DNA of 64,000 nt from NCBI GenBank assembly GCA_910587645.1, contig CAJUNA010000014.1, positions 47,383-111,382 on the forward strand, given 5' to 3'. The DNA is from an uncultured Oscillospiraceae bacterium (GTDB lineage Bacteria; Bacillota; Clostridia; Oscillospirales; Oscillospiraceae). The notes under the pieces were generated by a model. It saw only the letters and a list, made by a program, of their open reading frames with translations, had not been told where the DNA came from and made no database searches. The number at the start of each line of letters is the position of its first letter. Within the stretch, counting starts at the first letter, position 1. The translations under genes were made by a program, and so were the position numbers. Below are positions 41,053-49,689 of the stretch, piece by piece.

Positions 41053-44000
41053 TTAGGGGGTAGGGGCAATCGGGAGATTGCTTTGGCTGCCCTTAAAGGT
41101 TACGGGGATCTCACAGGTATACATGCCTATGGTGACAGTAATCACATCTTTGACTGTGTTCGTTGGCGCGCCTATCAGTGTGATGGGAATTTGCACTTCT
41201 GTGCGCGGCCCGTTAAAGATGATTTGCCCGCTCGATTTCGCAAAGTAACCGTTCTGGCTGGCAATATTCACATTATTCGCGGTTATGCTCGCCGGGAGCG
41301 GCTGGGTGCTCCTGATGGTAATAGTCGAGCCCGCGTCATTTCCCAAATCCCAAACCAAGCTGCCGTTTTGCGCGGAACCGGCGTTTGTCGCGTTGGAAAG
41401 TTCGATTCCACCAACGGAGACCTCAAACGAGCGCCTTTCATCTATTTCGTTGCCATTCGCGTCCGTTCCTATGATCCTCAGGGTGATCGTTGCGGAACCA
41501 GGCCCCTTAATTTTTAGTGTTTCGGTCAAGCTCTTGCTGCCTGTTACTTCGACAACGCTCGAATTGCTTGAACTCCAAATGTACTGGCAGTTAAGGGCAG
41601 ACTCGGGCGGGTTAAGATCCGCTTTCACGTCCACTGTTTGGATCGAGGAATCCACAGCAAGCACCTGGGAACCCATGCTGCCGCTGAACCTAATGCCCGG
41701 GTTGCTGGGATGGGTTCCGGTAACGGAGAAATAGGCGGTAACCTCCGTCTGCGTGACCTCATACGGGAAATCAAAATCCTGGGGCGGCCTGCCGTTATCC
41801 CATCTGAGCGTGATCCGCATACCGGTGGTGGTGCGGGATACGCGAATGGTCAGATTGCTGGTACAAGCGATACCGTTGGCGTTAAAGAGCTTCGAGCCGG
41901 GAATGTAAATTTCATCGTTGGCCCGCCAGCCCTTGCCTGCGCCGATTCCCCGGAACGTAATGGTCGTCTGGCGCGGGTCGCTGCTGTCCACGTTCACGTC
42001 GATACGCTTGGTGATTTCATCGCCAATCCAGTTCTGCGTAACGGAAGCGTCTGTGATGGTGGCGTTGTCCAGCAGTGTCTGGCCGTCCTCCTTGGAATAC
42101 AGCTGGCTGTCAAAGGTGATACGGACCGAGCCTTGGTAGAGGTCGTCAGTGGGCTTGCCCATGGTGAGGTTCGCGCTCCAGGAATCCACCTCCGCCGGCC
42201 GCGCGGCGCCCAGGCGCAGGGGGGCGTAGCCCGCGTAGGTCTCGTACTCGGCCTCGTCCGTGCTGTTCGGCTCCGGTACGTGGGATACGGCAAGAATGAC
42301 GTAGTCCGTTCCCTTGGAGATTTCCAGCAGCTCGTTTTTCGTGACGTTGCCCTTCATGTCCAGTTCGGAATCGCTGCGGTCCACCGGCTTTACCGTACCG
42401 AGGAACGTGTTCAGGAACCGCCCGTGGAGGAAGTTGCTCATGCGGGTTTTCTGGTCCTTCGGCGCGTAGACGTCAAATACGGAGAAGCCGTAATAATCCG
42501 AGGACGGTTTCTCCGTATCCTCGCCCATGTAGGTTTGCAGCAGGGCGTTCAATATCGTCATCGTATTGGCGCCCGGGGCGGTCATCAAATCCGGGTTCGC
42601 CCTCGCATACGCATCGGATACCGTAATGGTTTCACTGAGAATGGGGATCTTGTTCCGGGCGTCCGCCAGAGTAAAGACGAAGTAGTTCAGCTTGGAGTCA
42701 ATATCCGTCTTGATGGTCGCGCCGCCCTTGTCCTCGCCCTCCGTGTAAAGGCCCAGGTCAATTTTGGGCTTGGATGCCTTCGGGGTCTTGAAATGATAGA
42801 TGTATACGTGGGACAGGGTGTCCGCCGCGCCCTTGATGACGAAATAGGCGAAGTAGTCCGTCTCGGGTTCCAGGCCCTCAATGGTCATCGGCTCCTGGAC
42901 ACGGCCCTTGAACGCATAGCTTCCGGTAATCGCCGCGGCAGTTTCCGCCTGGGAGCCGGGATTGAAGATCCAGTTGGCCTGGGGCTTCAGGACCAGGTTC
43001 GGCTGTTCCGGCGTGTCTGTCGGATAGGTCGCTTCCGTACCGCACATCCATTTTGGCATAGCCTGTTCCCCGCCATGCTCCGGGGGCGCGAGACTGCCAA
43101 TTCCGGTCATTGTGTCCACTGTGCCGTCTGTCAGGCGGATGTAATAGGAGTCATTGCCTTCCCGCAGGAGGTTGCTGGCTGTGGGATCCTCGTCTTTCAT
43201 GAGCTTACGGGTGGTGGTGATCTCCGGGACATGGTTCGTGCCGCCCGTATCCGCCTTGCCCAGCGCGTAGTACAAGGTACCCGCAGAGGACATTTGCAGT
43301 GTTACTGTGATAGAGGTGGCCCCGATTTTATCCGGCGGGAACAGGGGGGAGCCACCCTCGAACCGGGGCAGGCGGCTGTCGGTAAACAAGCGGGAAAGCT
43401 CCTGGGTGTCTGTCTGGTTGTTGCTGTAGTCATACCAGCGGCCGATGGAACGTGCGCCGCCGTTGATATCCCGCTTTTTCGCCGTCTCCCAGTTTTCCGT
43501 GGTCAGGCTTCCGGCCAGATTGTCCAGGTTGTTGGACTGGCCCGCCGCCACGTTGACATAGAACTTGACCTCGCCGTTCCAGTTCTTCCAGGTTTCCGTT
43601 CCGGAAGCGTCCTTTTCCTCAATGTCGCCCAAAGAGGTCAGGTGAATGACAAACTCATAGCGCAGGTCGCTGCTGAGCTTGTTGAGCTTGGGGAAAGAGG
43701 TGGATCCGCAGCCATTGAAATACTTGTTCACGCTGCGGCCGCTCCGCTGGCCGGAGGTGGGGTTCACATCGCTGCTGTTGCCCAGGTTGATCCAGCCGTT
43801 GGCATCAGGCGTGGTGGAAGCATTTTTGGTTCCCAGGTGGGGCAGGAGGTAATCGGATTTGTTGATTTTCTTCTCCACCTGTGTGTTCGGGTCCTTAAAT
43901 GTGAAGGTTTCGGGGTAATTGCCGTTTTCATCGGAAATCTTTTGGCCCCCCTGATCCACCACACGGTAGTAGAGGTCAAATTTGAGCTGGCTGTCCGTCC

Positions 44001-47000
44001 ACAGCAGTACGTCATAACTGATGATGTCGCCCACCGTTTCCGTTGACACCGGCGTCATGCGGAAGCTCATGTCCACACGGGCAAACTTCTTCTCGTTGTC
44101 GGTAGCTGTGGCGTCCACGATCGGCCCGTCCGTAGCGCCCACGCCGGGGCTGGAGAGGTCTACGCGGGCAAATTCCACGACAAACACCGGGACATTATGC
44201 CCGTTGGCCGCAGAAGTTGCCTGATTGCGGAAGAAGTCCACCGGGTTCGGGGAAACCTCGTTGAAGCTGTTGGACATATCCGTGACGTTCTCGATGGTGA
44301 AGTAGTACCGTCCGCCATTCTCCAGGTGTAGGCCCTCCGATGGGAAAGTGATGCGGATGCCGCCGGTGGGAAGGCTGACGATGGTTGCCTTCGTGTAGTC
44401 GATGACCCAGTCATCTTTCGTGTAGGAAAGATCACGCTTGCGGACAATCGTCTCCTCCGAGTTGTCCTGCATGCTGACTTTGTGCAGCACGATAGAATTG
44501 AAAAGGTTGGCTGCCAGCTTGTTAATTGCCGCTTTTTTGTCGGCTTCGGTTCCCTTCAGCGTATTCTGGTACAGTTCCAGGAAGCTCTGGCCGCCGCCCT
44601 CGCCCGTGTAGCGGATATCCTCGGAGACATCCATGTAAATGTCCGTATTCGACATCGGATCCTGGGTCTTATCCGTGCCGGAGACCTTCGAGAAGGACTG
44701 ACTGAACTTCGGCCCCGTCTCATCCAGGGTGTTAATGGTGATTTTCTTAACCTCAAGCGAGTAGTTCCGGTCGGGTCCGGCGGTGTCCTTCGCAACATAA
44801 TAGAAATCATACGCCGTCTCCGGCTTCAGGCCGTTGACGTTAATCGTTCCGTCTACGTTCTCCCGGCAGTTCACCTGCCCGGCTTTGCCGTTGGTGCCTA
44901 TGTTCATCCCTGATGATACCTGCAATTTTGCGTAGTCGCTGGTCAAAGGCGCGGTCAGGTCGTCCGTCCCAGGCTCCGGCTTGGGATACACCGTACCGGC
45001 GGGCACCGCTACCCAGTAGACAATGCCGTCTTCGTTTAGCCGGAAGCTCAGGCCGACACTGTTGGCCTTTACATCCACTACATAGGGATGGATGATGAAC
45101 TCCGGCGGCGTCTCATCGTCCGTGGTGAAGGTCAGGCTGGTGACAGGGGAGTTGTTCACGCCGTCTGTCAGGAAGAAGTACAGCACGTAAGTGGTCTTCT
45201 CCTCCAGCGTTACATCGTTGACGCGGAAAGCGTCCTCGGTGTTCTTATACACATCCCGCACACCGTAGCCCAGCGCACCCGCAACTGCGTTGGTCTTCAT
45301 TTCGTCCACCGTGGGTGCAACAGCGCCTTGGGGCAGAAGGGCATAGTAAAGCTTGCAGTCCTTGGTGGGCATGACCACGGCCACGCTGTCCTTGGGGGAC
45401 ACCTTGGACATATGGGGATAGCCCGCGCAGAAGGCCGGGATCGTGTTATCTGGCGTGGTGAAGGAAATCACCTTTACCGGGCTGCGGTGGTCTCTGGCGT
45501 CCACCAGCACGGCGGACAGGTAATAAGAGCCGCCCGGCGTCAGGCCGGAAATGGCCGTGGTAAACTCCTCGTTGCCCTTGGGGGCTTTGACGCTGCCGCG
45601 GGCCACGGCGATGCTGCCGTAAGAGGGCGGCTTGATGAGGTCTTCCTCGCCTACGGAGCCTTCCGTAATGGGGCTGACCGCCCAATAGACGGTACCGCTC
45701 TTATTGGTCATGAACGCGCCCAGCAGGCCGGTGGGCGTAATATCCTGCGCTTCAGGATAGCCTGCCAGGATCAGGGGCTCCATGGAGGACTCCTCCGCCG
45801 CCACGGAATCCATCTCCTCGCCGTTAATAATAGCGGTAATGCCGGGACGAATGGTGATCTTGTCCGGCAGCATTTCCACTTCACAGCCGGGGGCGTTGAC
45901 AATCAGATGCTCAATGTCGCCCTCGCCGGTAACCAGGGTGGCGGTGTCCAGGTTCAGCTCCTTGACCACCGCGCCCCGGTCGATGATGACCGTGGAATCC
46001 ACTGCGGCTTCATCTACTGTCAGCTTGGCAATGGTGCCCTTGGCGGCGCGGACTTGGGAGCCGGGGGTGCGGTTGACAACTTCCCCAATGCGGCCGGCCA
46101 GGTCTACTTCGATTGGCTCCCAGCCCTCAGGCTCTTCGCCCTCGGGGTAAAAGTCACCCTCAATAGAGATATATTGCAGCCCCATGCCCTCGGGGGTGTT
46201 GTCCTCAATGTACGCGCTGGTGCGCACGGTGGTACGGCCGATCTGGGTGATGCCATCGGCCTTTATGGACACCTTGTTGTCCTGGAGATTGTCAATGAGC
46301 ATTTCATCGGCAGTGACGTTGCGCAGGAGGATGCTGGCTTCGCCGCCCTCGCTGGCGCCGGTGCCGCTGCATATGATGCGGCCTAGGACCGTCACGTTCT
46401 CCAGCTTCACGTTGCCCAGGCCCACGCCGCCGGTGATATACAGGTCGCCGCTGACTACGGTGTCCCGCAGGGTCACGCCGGGGGAGGTGATGGTCACGTT
46501 GCCGAAGGTGCCGCCCAGGGCGTAGTCGCCCGGTTCCTGGAGGGGCGTACCTACGATCTTGCTGATCATGGACGCCATCTCGCCCCAGGACACATTCCGC
46601 TGGGGACGGAAGGTGCCATCGTTATACCCGCTGACTAGGTAGTGCTCGAGGGAGGACTTGATGGTTCCCTTGGCCCAGTTGCTGATGCGGCGGGCGTCAG
46701 TAAAGTCCAGAATTTCCCCGGCGGAATCCTGGAGCATCATGTTGCGCCCCAGAATAGTGGCCGCCGTCTCCCGGGTCAGGGGATCCTTGGGGGAAGCGGT
46801 GGTGGGGGAGGTTCCCTTGATGTATCTGGCGTTGTAGGCAATGTTTACATCATCGTAGTACCAGTCGTTTTCATTGACGTCCTCAAAGGGGGTCTCGCCG
46901 GGGGTGGCATAGCCATAGGCCCGGTTGACGATAGCCATGAAGTCCGCGCGGGTCAGCGCCCGGTCAGGATACCCGGATTGGTCGGCCCGGATAAAACCCC

Positions 47001-47160
47001 ACTCTACCAATTGGCTGAGATAGGGGTCCGCCCAGTGGGCGGAGGCTTCGCTGTCCGCGCCGGGGAAGCCGGGAACCAGCCCCAGAACCATCACCGCCGC
47101 CATCACAAAAGACAGCAGCCGCCTCTTCCACCCGCGGCGGGAGGACTTTGTCTGTTCCAT
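41053..47160 (-). CDS. giant S-layer-homology surface protein
   Basis: The 2035-residue protein has a signal peptide (about 10-40, after MEQTKSSRRGWKRRLL) and three N-terminal SLH domains (about 40-95, 97-150, 155-205; TRADFM, TRETAA). A beta-solenoid-like region follows (about 210-400: GNVTITSPGVTLRDTVVSGD, LYITGGVGLGNVKLENVTV), then many fibronectin/Ig-like modules with the ending xxTFTTDDxTPPxF, and a Big-like C-terminus. It is cell-wall anchored and probably an S-layer or adhesion protein. The ATG with AAAGGAG upstream was chosen over an earlier in-frame start. Confidence 0.9.
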   Translation of the reverse strand: MEQTKSSRRGWKRRLLSFVMAAVMVLGLVPGFPGADSEASAHWADPYLSQLVEWGFIRADQSGYPDRALTRADFMAIVNRAYGYATPGETPFEDVNENDWYYDDVNIAYNARYIKGTSPTTASPKDPLTRETAATILGRNMMLQDSAGEILDFTDARRISNWAKGTIKSSLEHYLVSGYNDGTFRPQRNVSWGEMASMISKIVGTPLQEPGDYALGGTFGNVTITSPGVTLRDTVVSGDLYITGGVGLGNVKLENVTVLGRIICSGTGASEGGEASILLRNVTADEMLIDNLQDNKVSIKADGITQIGRTTVRTSAYIEDNTPEGMGLQYISIEGDFYPEGEEPEGWEPIEVDLAGRIGEVVNRTPGSQVRAAKGTIAKLTVDEAAVDSTVIIDRGAVVKELNLDTATLVTGEGDIEHLIVNAPGCEVEMLPDKITIRPGITAIINGEEMDSVAAEESSMEPLILAGYPEAQDITPTGLLGAFMTNKSGTVYWAVSPITEGSVGEEDLIKPPSYGSIAVARGSVKAPKGNEEFTTAISGLTPGGSYYLSAVLVDARDHRSPVKVISFTTPDNTIPAFCAGYPHMSKVSPKDSVAVVMPTKDCKLYYALLPQGAVAPTVDEMKTNAVAGALGYGVRDVYKNTEDAFRVNDVTLEEKTTYVLYFFLTDGVNNSPVTSLTFTTDDETPPEFIIHPYVVDVKANSVGLSFRLNEDGIVYWVAVPAGTVYPKPEPGTDDLTAPLTSDYAKLQVSSGMNIGTNGKAGQVNCRENVDGTINVNGLKPETAYDFYYVAKDTAGPDRNYSLEVKKITINTLDETGPKFSQSFSKVSGTDKTQDPMSNTDIYMDVSEDIRYTGEGGGQSFLELYQNTLKGTEADKKAAINKLAANLFNSIVLHKVSMQDNSEETIVRKRDLSYTKDDWVIDYTKATIVSLPTGGIRITFPSEGLHLENGGRYYFTIENVTDMSNSFNEVSPNPVDFFRNQATSAANGHNVPVFVVEFARVDLSSPGVGATDGPIVDATATDNEKKFARVDMSFRMTPVSTETVGDIISYDVLLWTDSQLKFDLYYRVVDQGGQKISDENGNYPETFTFKDPNTQVEKKINKSDYLLPHLGTKNASTTPDANGWINLGNSSDVNPTSGQRSGRSVNKYFNGCGSTSFPKLNKLSSDLRYEFVIHLTSLGDIEEKDASGTETWKNWNGEVKFYVNVAAGQSNNLDNLAGSLTTENWETAKKRDINGGARSIGRWYDYSNNQTDTQELSRLFTDSRLPRFEGGSPLFPPDKIGATSITVTLQMSSAGTLYYALGKADTGGTNHVPEITTTRKLMKDEDPTASNLLREGNDSYYIRLTDGTVDTMTGIGSLAPPEHGGEQAMPKWMCGTEATYPTDTPEQPNLVLKPQANWIFNPGSQAETAAAITGSYAFKGRVQEPMTIEGLEPETDYFAYFVIKGAADTLSHVYIYHFKTPKASKPKIDLGLYTEGEDKGGATIKTDIDSKLNYFVFTLADARNKIPILSETITVSDAYARANPDLMTAPGANTMTILNALLQTYMGEDTEKPSSDYYGFSVFDVYAPKDQKTRMSNFLHGRFLNTFLGTVKPVDRSDSELDMKGNVTKNELLEISKGTDYVILAVSHVPEPNSTDEAEYETYAGYAPLRLGAARPAEVDSWSANLTMGKPTDDLYQGSVRITFDSQLYSKEDGQTLLDNATITDASVTQNWIGDEITKRIDVNVDSSDPRQTTITFRGIGAGKGWRANDEIYIPGSKLFNANGIACTSNLTIRVSRTTTGMRITLRWDNGRPPQDFDFPYEVTQTEVTAYFSVTGTHPSNPGIRFSGSMGSQVLAVDSSIQTVDVKADLNPPESALNCQYIWSSSNSSVVEVTGSKSLTETLKIKGPGSATITLRIIGTDANGNEIDERRSFEVSVGGIELSNATNAGSAQNGSLVWDLGNDAGSTITIRSTQPLPASITANNVNIASQNGYFAKSSGQIIFNGPRTEVQIPITLIGAPTNTVKDVITVTIGMYTCEIPVTFKGSQSNLPIAPTP

Positions 47161-47187
47161 AAAAATACACTCCTTTCGAAACATGGG

Positions 47188-47775
47188 TTAAGCCTTGGCC
47201 TTGGGACGGCTGACCTGGATACTGAAAACCGCCTTGCGGATGATGAACTCTTCATCCAGGCACAGGTCGATAAACCGCGCCGCGTACAGCGTCCCGTTCT
47301 CGTCCGCAGACAGCTCCCGCAGGATGCGGGAACGCAACAGTAGCGGCGAGTCCGTTACCGGCAGCACAAGCTGTACTACCTCGCCCACCTTCAGCGTTTG
47401 GGCGGTGCGGAAGGCCACGCCGCCGCAGCTCAGGTCCTTGCCCCGGATAGCCCGCTGGCCCTTCCAGTAGCCGGTGACGGGGTACATGACGCTCTCAAAG
47501 TCCGTGAGGATGCGCAGGTTCTCCCGGGCCTCGGCGCCCAGCATGGCCTGGGGCTTGATGACCAGCCGTTCGCCCCGCTGCATGGTTACCGTCCCCCGCA
47601 GGGACGGGGTGCTGTTGTCCAGGCCGATGCACTGAATCTCACCGATTTGCAGGAAGTCCAGTTCCGTCTCCTCCGTCAGATGCAACTGGACCACCTCCGT
47701 CACCCGGGGGGATTCCAGCACCGCCTGGGCCAGCGCCTCGCCGTGGCTGTCCAGAATCAGGTACAACTTCTCCAT
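47188..47775 (-). CDS. PilZ-domain c-di-GMP receptor protein
   Basis: The 195-residue protein resembles the YcgR/YpfA type: an N-terminal beta domain (about 1-95) and a PilZ domain with the binding motif RAIRGKDLSCGGVAFR (DLSxGG near 113). It should bind c-di-GMP and act on a partner. It is encoded between the YlqH-like protein and the SLH proteins, with one-base overlap to the former, which suggests c-di-GMP control of surface or motility. AAAGGAGAG precedes the ATG. Confidence 0.88.
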   Translation of the reverse strand: MEKLYLILDSHGEALAQAVLESPRVTEVVQLHLTEETELDFLQIGEIQCIGLDNSTPSLRGTVTMQRGERLVIKPQAMLGAEARENLRILTDFESVMYPVTGYWKGQRAIRGKDLSCGGVAFRTAQTLKVGEVVQLVLPVTDSPLLLRSRILRELSADENGTLYAARFIDLCLDEEFIIRKAVFSIQVSRPKAKA

Positions 47776-48116
47776 TAACTCTCTCCTTTCTCCAGGCCTG
47801 CCTGCTGGTTCAAGGCCTGCCGCTCCCGGCGGGCCTTGTCCGGGTCCGCTGGGTCAAAATTCAGAAAATACACATAGATTTCCACGATTGCCCGGTATAA
47901 GGAATCCGGGATCTCCTGCCCCAGCGAGAGCTGGGAGAGCATGGTGGCCAGGGAATTGTCCTCGTAGACCGGCACGCCGTTTTCCGACGCCACCTCCACG
48001 ATTTTTTCCGCCATGTACCCCATGCCGGAGGCCACTACCACCGGCGCGCCTGAGCCGCCGTCGTAGCTGAGGGCTACTGCCCGCCCCGCGCCGCGGGGCC
48101 TTTCACGCGCTGACAT
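47775..48116 (-). CDS. YlqH-like protein (FlhB cytoplasmic-domain homologue)
   Basis: The 113-residue protein matches stand-alone homologues of the FlhB C-terminal domain: AVALSYDGGSGAPVVVASG, MAEKIVEVASENGVPVYED and LSQLSLGQEIPDSLYRAIVEIYVY. The NPTH autocleavage motif of true FlhB is absent; GSGAP stands in its place. It overlaps the upstream YlqG-like gene by 14 bases, and this pair is known from B. subtilis ylqG-ylqH. The function is unknown; regulation of export by analogy with FlhB is speculative. Confidence 0.8.
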   Translation of the reverse strand: MSARERPRGAGRAVALSYDGGSGAPVVVASGMGYMAEKIVEVASENGVPVYEDNSLATMLSQLSLGQEIPDSLYRAIVEIYVYFLNFDPADPDKARRERQALNQQAGLEKGES

Positions 48117-49536
48117 TGATACTGTTCTCTCCTTCATAGATTTTGGGGAATACGGCGGATATCTCCAGGGGCTTCTCCATGGCCTGGACCTGGACGCCAA
48201 GGGGCTTTAATCCGTTTTCGCTGAGGATGCGGGTCATCTCCCCCTGCACCGTCCCGGCGAAGCTGGCTACCGCGGGCGGGCCGTAAATCTGTAGGTCCAC
48301 GTTCTCCCTTTGGCAGGTCAGCACCATATCGAAAAAGCCAAGATCCTGGATATCTATTTTAAATAGGAAACGGATGACGTTGTCCCGCTCCCCGTTGCCG
48401 CGCTTGAGGTTGTCCTCGGCGTCCGGGTCCACCCATAATTCGCTGAACATCATTTTCCCGTTCCACTCCAGAGGAATGGCTACATGGGTCAAGGGCATAT
48501 ACACGCTCTCGTTGAGCAGGAACGAGGAGATGATGTTGCGGAAAGCGTCCTGGGCTTCCGCCCCGGCTCCACCCTGGAGCGCCCGCTGGGCCGTCTGGGC
48601 CAGGCGGCTGGCAAAGGTGTCCCGCTCGGCAGCCTGGGCGAAGGTGCTGCGCTCCAACAGCCGCAGCAAATCCACCTCGCTCACGCCTCCCAGCTTCTCC
48701 CGCAGCATGGCGCTGCTGCCAAGCTGGCGGAAGGCCTGCATCACCCCGTCCTTGGACCCGCCCTCATACCGGGCTACGTCCAGGGCCAGCAGGGAGATTA
48801 ACGACCGGCTCAGCCCCATGTCGTTGGTTCGGGAGGTGTATCCCGCCAGGAAGGGCATGATGGTGCCCTGGAGCAGCTTTAACGCCCCCGAACGGTCGCC
48901 CGCGCCCATCTTCTGCTGAAGCTCCGAGACCATGCCGAGGAGCTGGTTGCCGTATGTAGCGGGGATGGCGCGGGTCAGGCGGGTGAGGGTGCGCAGCAGG
49001 TTCCCCTGGACATGGCCGGAGGAGGAATAGTCGCTGTACCGCTTCAAAAATTGCAGGATGTTCCCCCGCAGCACCTCGGAGTTGCTGTTGCCGTAGGCTT
49101 CCCGCAAAATGGAGAACAGCGGTCCGGAAAACCGGTTGCCAAGCTGCATTTGAGAGCGGAAAAACGAGGAGAACTCCCCCTCGTCCATTTTCAGCATCTC
49201 CAGCAAGGCGCTCATCTCCACGGCAATGCCCTCCTCCATGCCGGAGGAAACCACCGTGCCCTGGTACATGCGCAATACCTGGGACAAGGTCTGGGCCAGG
49301 CCGGGGGTCTCGCTCAGGCGCTGGAGGAAGGCAATAAAATTGGAATCAAAGCGCAGCGCGCCGCTGCCGTCCCCGCCCGCGCCCTGCTGCTCGGTGCGGT
49401 TGTCCGACCGGGTAACCCGGGTGGGGTCCGGCGCGTTTTGCAGCCGCGGGTCGTTGGGGATGGAGGGCATGTTTCGGTTGATTAGGTTGGCGTCGTTTCC
49501 TGGTACCGCGTTGGTTACGCCCAGCAAATCTGGCAT
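48103..49536 (-). CDS. YlqG-like protein (FliK C-terminal-like)
   Basis: The 477-residue protein is hydrophilic and helical (about 60-340). A C-terminal domain (about 370-470) resembles hook-length control FliK: VAIPLEWNGKMMFSELWVDPD, IRFLFKIDIQDLGFFDMVLTC. With the YlqH-like gene it copies the FliK/FlhB pairing outside a flagellar operon. ATG 49536 with GGAGTG at 7 bases was chosen over TTG 49554. It is the first gene of the surface operon. Confidence 0.75.
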   Translation of the reverse strand: MPDLLGVTNAVPGNDANLINRNMPSIPNDPRLQNAPDPTRVTRSDNRTEQQGAGGDGSGALRFDSNFIAFLQRLSETPGLAQTLSQVLRMYQGTVVSSGMEEGIAVEMSALLEMLKMDEGEFSSFFRSQMQLGNRFSGPLFSILREAYGNSNSEVLRGNILQFLKRYSDYSSSGHVQGNLLRTLTRLTRAIPATYGNQLLGMVSELQQKMGAGDRSGALKLLQGTIMPFLAGYTSRTNDMGLSRSLISLLALDVARYEGGSKDGVMQAFRQLGSSAMLREKLGGVSEVDLLRLLERSTFAQAAERDTFASRLAQTAQRALQGGAGAEAQDAFRNIISSFLLNESVYMPLTHVAIPLEWNGKMMFSELWVDPDAEDNLKRGNGERDNVIRFLFKIDIQDLGFFDMVLTCQRENVDLQIYGPPAVASFAGTVQGEMTRILSENGLKPLGVQVQAMEKPLEISAVFPKIYEGENSINVSA

Positions 49537-49573
49537 TGGCGACACTCCATTCAATAAAAGTTGGCGAACGTCT

Positions 49574-49600
49574 TATTTTTTAGATTCATCCTGCCGATAA
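49574..49600 (+). promoter_or_regulatory. candidate sigma-28 (SigD) promoter of the che operon
   Basis: GCCGATAA at 49593-49600 equals the sigma-28 -10 consensus. The -35 at the right distance (TATT, 49574-49577) is a poor match to TAAA. It lies 90 bases before cheA. Confidence 0.5.
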
Positions 49601-49689
49601 CTACAATGATGAACTCAGGGCGGGGGAATTTTGCCCTTTTGGCCCCCCCGCAGGCAACAGAAAAATTTGGGAAAAAGGTGGCGTTATTT

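Noticed and set aside
41638..44046. 802-codon plus-strand frame inside the giant SLH gene
   Set aside because: Antisense to conserved Ig-like repeats and without a start region.
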